DNA of 10,875 bases from Microgenomates group bacterium (GTDB taxonomy: Bacteria > Patescibacteriota > Microgenomatia > UBA1406 > GWC2-37-13), in the NCBI GenBank assembly GCA_028276105.1, contig JAPYWZ010000009.1:1-10875 (forward strand). The letters run 5' to 3'. A program made the translations under genes and the position numbers. The notes under the pieces are model-generated. The model was not told the origin of the DNA. It searched no databases and saw only the letters and a program-made list of their open reading frames with translations. This document shows positions 6,372-10,875 of the stretch, piece by piece (within the stretch, counting starts at the first letter, position 1; each line of letters opens with the position of its first letter).

Positions 6372-6375
6372 TTAT

Positions 6376-6416
6376 TTATTTATAAATCTCCCGTCGATGA
6401 CCTACCCGTAAAATTA
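6376..6416 (-). repeat. Direct repeat copy 2 (3' end of relE)
   Basis: Intact partner of 3438-3478, 40 of 41 bases identical. Together they bracket 3479-6375, which holds the surface-protein gene, the inverted-repeat element and the RHH/VapC pair. Confidence 0.85.
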
Positions 6417-6627
6417 CAATATTATTTTTATCAATATCAAAAATAATCCGGTAATTACCAACTCGAAAACGATAACTTCCAATAGCTGGATTAATTAATT
6501 TTTTTGCATATTTAAAAGGGGACAAAGAAAACTGCTCTAATTTTTTCTTTATTCGTTTTTTAGCCACCGGATCAAGTTTTTTAATGTCATCAAAAGCAGT
6601 TTTTGTGTAAACAAGTAAGTATTTCAT
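6376..6627 (-). CDS. RelE/ParE-family toxin
   Basis: 83 residues, the usual RelE length. It starts MKYLLVYTKTAFDDIKKLD and has LINPAIGSYRFRVGNYRIIF (44-63), then VILRVGHRREIYK at the C-terminus. The pattern YRxRxGxYRIIF then VGHRRxIY marks the RelE/ParE mRNA-interferase superfamily, with basic and aromatic residues (R54, R60, H77, R78, R79, Y82) as likely active-site or RNA contacts. RelE toxins cleave mRNA in the ribosomal A site; ParE members hit gyrase, and sequence alone does not fully separate them, though the basic C-terminal motif favours RelE. It lies 3 nt after its antitoxin. Its last 41 bp recur at 3438-3478. Confidence 0.85.
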   Translation of the reverse strand: MKYLLVYTKTAFDDIKKLDPVAKKRIKKKLEQFSLSPFKYAKKLINPAIGSYRFRVGNYRIIFDIDKNNIVILRVGHRREIYK

Positions 6628-6630
6628 TAA

Positions 6631-6879
6631 TTAAATATTACCAAAAACCTGACTGTGAGTAAAAAAATTTCCCGTCTCGTACTCTTTTCTTGCTTTTTTA
6701 ATACTTTTTAAATATTTTTTATTGGTTAAGGCTAAAAGATCTTCAAATAAATCAATGTTTACTAAAGCTGCTTTAATTTGATTTTTTTTTGCCACTAAAA
6801 GATAATCTCTTTTTTTAGCTATTTCCTTTAGAGTATCAGCTAAATTGTTTCTTAAAATAGTGGTGGTAATAACATTCAT
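6631..6879 (-). CDS. Phd/YefM-like antitoxin of the RelE pair
   Basis: 82 residues. MNVITTTILRNNLADTLKEI followed by DYLLVAKKNQIKAALVNIDLFEDLLALT (25-52) is the Phd/YefM N-terminal fold: strand, helix, then a beta-hairpin around a basic turn. The Lys/Glu-rich tail (about 54-82) should bind RelE. First gene of a two-gene minus-strand unit, with a 3-nt gap to relE. It has its own promoter (6888-6917) just downstream of the mazG-like stop. The ATG at 6879 fits the leaderless geometry; the out-of-frame ATG four bases upstream does not open a frame. Confidence 0.8.
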   Translation of the reverse strand: MNVITTTILRNNLADTLKEIAKKRDYLLVAKKNQIKAALVNIDLFEDLLALTNKKYLKSIKKARKEYETGNFFTHSQVFGNI

Positions 6880-6887
6880 ACATTTTA

Positions 6888-6917
6888 ATTGTACAAAATA
6901 AGTGTTATTTTTGTCAA
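6888..6917 (-). promoter_or_regulatory. Promoter of the antitoxin-relE pair
   Basis: Minus strand: perfect TTGACA (6917-6912), an 18-nt spacer and TACAAT (6893-6888, 5 of 6). Eight bases to the ATG at 6879. Confidence 0.7.
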
Positions 6918-6919
6918 TT

Positions 6920-7264
6920 TTAAACTTTTGGTTTTATCTGTCTTCTTTTGATTTTATTGATTGAATACATTATTCTTTTGTGAAGGTCGATATTTTTAAT
7001 CCGGGCAAAACGAAGAATAGCAACCAGAATATCACCTAACTCCTGATCATATCGCTCATCTTTTTGGGCTGCTAAATTGCTTGGCTTTTTGCCATGAGCC
7101 GCCAAATAAGCACGCGCCATCTCACCAATTTCCTCAACTAAAGATAAAATCAAAATCGAACCAAACTCTTTTGACTCTTTCCATTGTTTATCAATATCCT
7201 CAAGTTTTTTATAGTAATATCCAAAAAGAGAGCGAATTTTCCTGGCTTTTTTTGGGATTTTCAT
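6920..7264 (-). CDS. MazG-like nucleotide pyrophosphohydrolase
   Basis: 114 residues, a single all-alpha NTP-PPase module. The metal-binding signature is present: E44-E45-x-x-E48 in LSLVEEIGEMARAYL, then E75-x-x-D78 in QELGDILVAILRFAR. Such enzymes split NTPs or dNTPs to the monophosphate and PPi, often cleansing non-canonical nucleotides; some act on dUTP or dCTP, and substrate cannot be told here. Active residues look intact. It stands alone on the minus strand, downstream of the FTR1-like remnant and upstream of the antitoxin/relE pair. A role linked to stress with the neighbouring toxins is only positional inference. The ATG at 7264 follows an extended -10 by seven bases. Confidence 0.85.
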   Translation of the reverse strand: MKIPKKARKIRSLFGYYYKKLEDIDKQWKESKEFGSILILSLVEEIGEMARAYLAAHGKKPSNLAAQKDERYDQELGDILVAILRFARIKNIDLHKRIMYSINKIKRRQIKPKV

Positions 7265-7271
7265 AAATAGT

Positions 7272-7280
7272 ATTTTAACA
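7272..7280 (-). promoter_or_regulatory. Extended -10 promoter of the MazG-like gene
   Basis: TGtTAAAAT on the minus strand (7280-7272). A weak TTAAAA is placed 17 nt upstream (7300-7295). Seven bases to the ATG at 7264. Confidence 0.55.
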
Positions 7281-7285
7281 TTTTT

Positions 7286-7490
7286 TTATCTTTTTTTTAA
7301 AAAAAGAAGCCGAACAAAGATAAAATATAAGGCAATAATAAAAAACATCATTAGGCTAAAATCTTGTTGTAAACCAAAATTGTTTTTCAAAAAATAATCA
7401 AAAAAAGTTGACTGCCGAGGAAAAAAGCTAATTTATAATCAAAAAAACCTCTAAATATTCTCTTAAGCTGATGATAAAAGTACTAATCAT
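7286..7490 (-). pseudogene. Probable remnant of an FTR1-family iron permease gene
   Basis: From the ATG at 7490 the frame reads MISTFIISLREYLEVFLII and then stops (7428). This matches the start of FTR1/EfeU-type permeases, whose first helix carries the iron-binding R-E-x-x-E, here REYLE. Another frame starting at the same point runs 47 codons to a stop at 7286 and ends in a membrane helix (LMMFFIIALYFIFVRLLF) with a basic tail, as the last helix of such a permease would. An intact FTR1 gene is about 750 nt; only 205 nt remain, so most helices are deleted and the rest frameshifted. The call rests mainly on the short N-terminal motif. It lies divergent to the superoxide dismutase gene. Confidence 0.5.
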
Positions 7491-7498
7491 TTTTGTTG

Positions 7499-7550
7499 TT
7501 GACAAATTATTAAACTTTTGTTTTAATTTAACTATTACTAATTTTATAAT
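7499..7550 (+). promoter_or_regulatory. Promoter region of the superoxide dismutase gene
   Basis: Two candidates. TTGACA (7499-7504), 17 nt, TTTAAT (7522-7527) would give a leader of about 26 nt. A perfect TATAAT at 7545-7550, nine bases before the ATG at 7560, fits the near-leaderless pattern of the other genes but lacks a good -35. No Shine-Dalgarno is visible. Confidence 0.5.
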
Positions 7551-7559
7551 AGTTAGCTT

Positions 7560-8213
7560 ATGAAAGTCAATAAAATTTCTCCAAAAACATTTTCATCAAA
7601 AATTTTTCAGATGAAAGGAATTTCCAAAAAAACCGTTGAGGAGCATCTAAAACTTTATCAAGGCTACGTTAACAAATACAATGAAATCCAAGAAAAGTTG
7701 GCTGCCTTAACTGATGATGATTACTCAAAAGCCAATCAAGTTTACTCAATGATTCGCGAGCTTAAGACTGAGCTTTCTTTTGCTTGGGGAGGGGTAGTCA
7801 ATCATGAAATTTACTTTGGCCATTTAGGAGGAAAAGGAGGTAAACCATCATCTAATTTGCTAAAACAAATTGAAAAAGATTTTGGCTCATTTGAAAACTA
7901 TAAAAAAGATTTAAAAGCAACCGGGATGGCTGCCCGTGGTTGGGTCTGGACCGCATGGAATGAAAAAGAAGAGAAACTTTTTAATTATTTGGGTGATGCC
8001 CAAAATACTTTTCCAGTCTGGTACGCAAAACCGATTTTAGCTTTAGATACATATGAACATGCTTATTTTATTGACTATGGTGTCAATCGCGCTTCATATA
8101 TTGATGCTTTTTTTGAGAACTTAGATTGGGAAGTAATTGAAAAAAATTTTGATAAAATAACCTCGTCTTGTCAATGTCCGTGTCAAGATGAGGAAGAATG
8201 TGAAGAATGTTAA
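7560..8213 (+). CDS. Fe/Mn-family superoxide dismutase with Cys-rich acidic tail
   Basis: Converts superoxide to H2O2 and O2. 217 residues, no signal peptide, so cytoplasmic. Metal ligands: H29 (TVEEHLKLYQGYV), H82 (VVNHEIYF), D163 and H167 (LDTYEHAYFIDY). Other landmarks: Y36 gateway Tyr, ARGWVWTAW (125-133) and YGVNRASYIDAFFENLDW (173-190). The outer-sphere Gln appears to come from the C-terminal domain (Q148 in DAQN), while G78 occupies the site where Fe-SODs carry Gln; this arrangement is typical of Mn enzymes, though cambialistic use is possible. Two usual Trp sites differ (DTYEHAY for DVWEHAY). The last 14 residues (204-217) contain five Cys (C204, C206, C208, C214, C217) among Glu/Asp, an addition not part of the SOD fold. 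Confidence 0.92.
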   Translation: MKVNKISPKTFSSKIFQMKGISKKTVEEHLKLYQGYVNKYNEIQEKLAALTDDDYSKANQVYSMIRELKTELSFAWGGVVNHEIYFGHLGGKGGKPSSNLLKQIEKDFGSFENYKKDLKATGMAARGWVWTAWNEKEEKLFNYLGDAQNTFPVWYAKPILALDTYEHAYFIDYGVNRASYIDAFFENLDWEVIEKNFDKITSSCQCPCQDEEECEEC

Positions 8214-8278
8214 AATAATTTTTTCTATCTTGTATTTTATCTTCTTTTTTGTTATATTTTTTTATTCATAAAAAACTT

Positions 8279-8959
8279 ATGATAATACTTTCTTCTGTTT
8301 CTAAATTTTTTGGTCAAAAAAAAGCAGTTGATAATATTTCTTTTAAAACAAAAGAGGGAGAAATCATTGGTTTTTTGGGTCCAAATGGGGCAGGAAAAAC
8401 AACTACCATGCGCTTAATTTTAGGTTATTTAAAACCTAATTCTGGAAAAATCTCCGTTTCCGGTCTTGATCCTGTGGAACAAAGAGTTGCGGTTTTAAAA
8501 CAAGTGGGGTATCTGCCAGAAAACAATCCTTTGTATCAAGAGATGAAAGTTTTTGAGTATCTTGAGTTTATTGCTTTGGCAAAAAACGAAAAAAACTGGC
8601 AAGATATTGCCAAAGAAGTTGGGCTTTCTTCAGTTTTTAATAAAAAAATTGAAGAACTTTCTTTTGGTTTTAAACAAAGAGTTGGTTTAGCCGCTTCGTT
8701 ATTTGGCAATCCTAAATACCTTATCCTCGATGAACCAACCTCGGGCCTTGATCCTTTAGAACAGGAAAAAATAAGAAACCTAATCAAAAAACTTGGCCAA
8801 AAAAAGACAATTATCTTTTCTACCCATATTCTTTCAGAGGCAGAAAAAGTGGCTAATCGGCTAATAATTATTCAAAACGGTCAAATCGTTTACGATGGTA
8901 AAAAACCAAAAGAAAAAGGTGGGGTGGAAAAACTATTTAAGAAAAAAGTAAAAAATTAA
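8279..8959 (+). CDS. ABC-2 type exporter ATPase, GldA-like
   Basis: Nucleotide-binding subunit of an ABC-2 transporter, 226 residues from the ATG at 8279. Walker A GPNGAGKTTT (34-43), GYLPENNPLYQEM (77-89) where the Q-loop lies (the GldA group reads GYLPE here), signature LSFGFKQRVGLA (127-138), Walker B YLILDEP (147-153), D-loop SGLDP (155-159) and H-loop H183 in FSTHILSEAE. All catalytic parts are present. It is shorter than the roughly 300-residue GldA or NatA because the C-terminal extension is missing. A TTG start at 8249 would add MLYFFIHKKL but lacks support. It leads a plus-strand operon: a 20-nt gap to the permease, then 1 nt to the GldG-like gene. Why the promoter is unclear: TATATT at 8253-8258 is a weak candidate. 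Confidence 0.92.
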   Translation: MIILSSVSKFFGQKKAVDNISFKTKEGEIIGFLGPNGAGKTTTMRLILGYLKPNSGKISVSGLDPVEQRVAVLKQVGYLPENNPLYQEMKVFEYLEFIALAKNEKNWQDIAKEVGLSSVFNKKIEELSFGFKQRVGLAASLFGNPKYLILDEPTSGLDPLEQEKIRNLIKKLGQKKTIIFSTHILSEAEKVANRLIIIQNGQIVYDGKKPKEKGGVEKLFKKKVKN

Positions 8960-8979
8960 AATTTCTAAAAACAATTGTC

Positions 8980-9681
8980 ATGAAAAATTTAATTAAAAAA
9001 GAATTAAATTCTTATCTTAATACCCCTTTAGGTTATATCATAACCATTCTCTTTGGTATTTTTGCCAACTTTTTTTTTGTAAAAGACCTTTTTATAACCG
9101 GCTCGGCCTCTCTTCGTCCTTTTTTCCTTCTTCTTCCCTGGTTTTTGTTAATCTTTGTTCCGGGACAAGCGATGCGTTCTTTTTCTGAAGAAAAAAGGAC
9201 AAATACCATTGAAGTCCTTCTTACCCTCCCCTATCAAGAAACTCAAATTGTGTTGGCGAAGTTTTTAGCCAATCTTATTCTTTTTTTTATAGCTTTGTCT
9301 TTAACCTTAAGTCTTCCATTATCTTTGTCCTTTTTAACCAAAATTTATCTTCCTGAGGTTTTGGTTTCTTATTTAGGTGTTTTGTTTTTGGGAGCCTCTT
9401 TTTCTTCTTTGTCTTTATTTTTTTCATCGCAAACAAAAAATCAAGTGATTTCTTTTTTATCATCGGTGGTTTGTCTTTTTTTTCTTTTGCTTTTAGGGAC
9501 TGACTTTTTTGCTTCTTTACTTCCCAAAAATTTACAAGAGTTTTTTGTCCCGCTTTCCCCTCTTTATCATTTTCAAAACTTTGTCAAAGGAATTTTAGAT
9601 TTTCGCTCTTTGTTTTACTTTTTTTCTTTTACCTTTTTATTTTTATTTTTAACAGTTTTGGAACTTGAAAAAAGAAACTAA
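8980..9681 (+). CDS. ABC-2 type permease, GldF-like
   Basis: Membrane subunit pairing with the ATPase. 233 residues with about six helices (17-34, 46-63, 92-118, 127-149, 156-173, 208-227). MKNLIKKELNSYLNTPLGYI is the amphipathic opening typical of the group (xxKKELxSYFxTPxGYI). The cytoplasmic loop MRSFSEEKRTNTIEVLLTLP (65-84) is the conserved ABC-2 coupling segment that contacts the ATPase. Length and layout match GldF. No Shine-Dalgarno precedes the ATG; translation likely depends on coupling. What it moves is unknown: GldAFG in Bacteroidetes is tied to gliding, but homologous sets elsewhere are of unknown substrate. Confidence 0.88.
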   Translation: MKNLIKKELNSYLNTPLGYIITILFGIFANFFFVKDLFITGSASLRPFFLLLPWFLLIFVPGQAMRSFSEEKRTNTIEVLLTLPYQETQIVLAKFLANLILFFIALSLTLSLPLSLSFLTKIYLPEVLVSYLGVLFLGASFSSLSLFFSSQTKNQVISFLSSVVCLFFLLLLGTDFFASLLPKNLQEFFVPLSPLYHFQNFVKGILDFRSLFYFFSFTFLFLFLTVLELEKRN

Positions 9682-9682
9682 G

Positions 9683-10875
9683 ATGACTTTTGCCAAAATT
9701 TTTAAATTGGAAAAAGTAGAAAAATGGGTGATTGTTGTCCTTTCTTTTTTGGTGTTTATTTTGGCCAATTATGTCGTTTCTCTTTTTTCTTTTAAAATCG
9801 ATCTTTCCTTTGGTAAAGCCTATTCTCTTTCTTCTTCAACCAAAAAAATTATTAAAAACTTAGATGATGTTTTAAATATCAAGTTTTTCGTCTCATCGGA
9901 TTTGCCAGTTCGTCTTTTACCTTTAAAAAACGAGGTTTTAGACTTTTTAAAAGAATATCAAAAGGAAGGTAAAGGCAAAATTATTGTTAAAATTTTGGAT
10001 CCAAAAAAAGACGAAAGCGCCAAAAACCAAGCCCAAGAAGCTGGTTTACCCGCCCTTCAGTTTTCCGAACTTCAGCAAAACAAATACCAAGTCTCATCTA
10101 TATACTTTGGTTTGGTTTTATCGTACGGGACAAAAAAAGAGATTCTTCCCCAAGTGACCAATTTAGAAGATTTAGAATATAACCTAACCTCCCTAATTTA
10201 CAAAATGACAAAAAAAGAGGTTGAGAAAATTGCTATTTTGGGCAAAGAGGAAAAATTTAACCCTCAAGAAGATGATCTTTTAAGTTTTAAAAATGCCGCA
10301 AAACAACAGTTTGTCTTAGACTTTATCGATGTTTCAACTAATTCCGCCACCAAAGAAATCGACAAAACCTACAAAGCAGTTATTATCTTTGACAACAATC
10401 AAAAAGAATATGATCATCAAGAAACTACCGCCATAAAAAACTATCTTCAAAAAGGAGGAAAAGGTCTTTTTTTTGTTGATGGGGTTTGGGTAAAAGACAA
10501 TCTTCAGGCTGTCCACGCCAAACACAATCTTTTTTCTGTTTTTGCCGATTTTGGCATCGAGGTTAAAAAAAATCTTCTTCTTTCTTCATCATCGGAATTG
10601 GTAAACTTTGGTAATCAACTTTTTCAATTTATTACCCCTTATCCTTTTTGGATAAAAACCAGTCTCTTTAGCCAAAATCAACCATTTTTTTCCAACATCC
10701 AACAACTTTTGTTTCCTTGGGTATCGCAGATAGAAATAAAAGATAAAAATAAAGCTTTGCCTTTAGTCTTTACCTCAAAAAAATCTTGGGAACAAAAAGA
10801 AAACTTTATTTTAGATCCGCAGAGCATTCCTGAACCAAACCCAAAAGATTTAAAACAGTTTATAATATCTTCTTA
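9683..10875 (+). CDS. GldG-like ABC transporter auxiliary protein, cut by window edge
   Basis: Open from the ATG at 9683 to the window end: 397 codons plus two bases, no stop. It follows the permease stop by 1 nt. One N-terminal membrane helix (15-36) leads to IDLSFGKAYSLSSSTKKII (39-57), the hallmark start of the GldG/ABC-auxiliary family, whose members begin with the pattern 'D.T..k.ysLS..T..iL..L'. A following strand-rich part (IKFFVSSDLP at 66-75, VKILDPKKDE) and AVIIFDNNQKEYDHQETTAIKNYLQKGG-type segments (about 233-260, LQKGGKGLFFVDG) fit the PF09822-like extracytoplasmic domain. It probably sits outside the membrane and works with the ATPase and permease. A C-terminal second helix is expected beyond the window. 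Confidence 0.85.
   Translation, partial: MTFAKIFKLEKVEKWVIVVLSFLVFILANYVVSLFSFKIDLSFGKAYSLSSSTKKIIKNLDDVLNIKFFVSSDLPVRLLPLKNEVLDFLKEYQKEGKGKIIVKILDPKKDESAKNQAQEAGLPALQFSELQQNKYQVSSIYFGLVLSYGTKKEILPQVTNLEDLEYNLTSLIYKMTKKEVEKIAILGKEEKFNPQEDDLLSFKNAAKQQFVLDFIDVSTNSATKEIDKTYKAVIIFDNNQKEYDHQETTAIKNYLQKGGKGLFFVDGVWVKDNLQAVHAKHNLFSVFADFGIEVKKNLLLSSSSELVNFGNQLFQFITPYPFWIKTSLFSQNQPFFSNIQQLLFPWVSQIEIKDKNKALPLVFTSKKSWEQKENFILDPQSIPEPNPKDLKQFIISS

Noticed and set aside
8249..8278. TTG start for the ABC ATPase
   Set aside because: The ATG at 8279 gives the usual short strand before the Walker A domain, and the added residues have no family counterpart.
10334..10525. Minus-strand frame of 63 codons
   Set aside because: Lies inside the well-supported GldG-like gene and resembles no protein family.
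1..10875. CRISPR arrays, tRNA or rRNA genes, riboswitches
   Set aside because: No regularly spaced repeats, cloverleaf-like segments or long structured leaders were found; the gaps are too short or low in complexity.

Overview
The window is a compact, AT-rich bacterial segment. It has short intergenic gaps, standard genetic code use (TGA acts as a stop for the RHH antitoxin gene, TGG encodes Trp), many small toxin-antitoxin modules, Thr/Pro-rich membrane-anchored surface proteins and almost no Shine-Dalgarno sequences. This style, together with RsmI, TrmD, an Fe/Mn superoxide dismutase and a GldAFG-like ABC system, best fits a Candidate Phyla Radiation (Patescibacteria) genome, perhaps Microgenomates. 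That assignment is an inference from style; there is no phylogenetic marker such as 16S rRNA here.

Layout. Bases 1-1355 (minus) hold a Phd/YefM antitoxin and a PIN-domain VapC toxin, followed 3 nt later by the 16S rRNA methyltransferase gene rsmI, cut by the left edge. Diverging from this is trmD (1421-2194), whose promoter shares its -35 box with the antitoxin promoter. Bases 2183-2613 (minus) are a decayed carbon-nitrogen hydrolase gene read in three frames. Bases 2750-3433 encode a membrane-anchored exported protein. Bases 3610-5478 (minus) encode a 622-residue surface protein with carboxypeptidase-regulatory-like beta domains. Next come an RHH/VapC pair (5702-6371, plus) and a convergent RelE/antitoxin pair (6376-6879, minus). 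A MazG-like pyrophosphohydrolase gene (6920-7264, minus) lies downstream of what looks like the wreck of an FTR1 iron-permease gene (7286-7490, minus). An Mn-type-looking superoxide dismutase with a Cys-rich tail (7560-8213, plus) follows. The right end is an ABC exporter operon (8279-10875, plus): ATPase, six-helix permease and a GldG-like auxiliary protein cut by the right edge.

Three things stand out beyond the gene list. First, promoter after promoter has its -10 box ending 6-9 nt before the ATG, so nearly every transcription unit here is predicted to be leaderless. Second, the last 41 bp of the relE gene are repeated in the same orientation 2.9 kb away at 3438-3478, so a segment carrying the surface-protein gene and a toxin-antitoxin pair is bracketed by direct repeats. 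Third, between the divergent promoters of that segment lies a roughly 140-bp element with about 20-bp inverted ends and a REP-like hairpin in its middle. The window also shows active gene decay: the CN hydrolase, FTR1 and second-RelE remnants.
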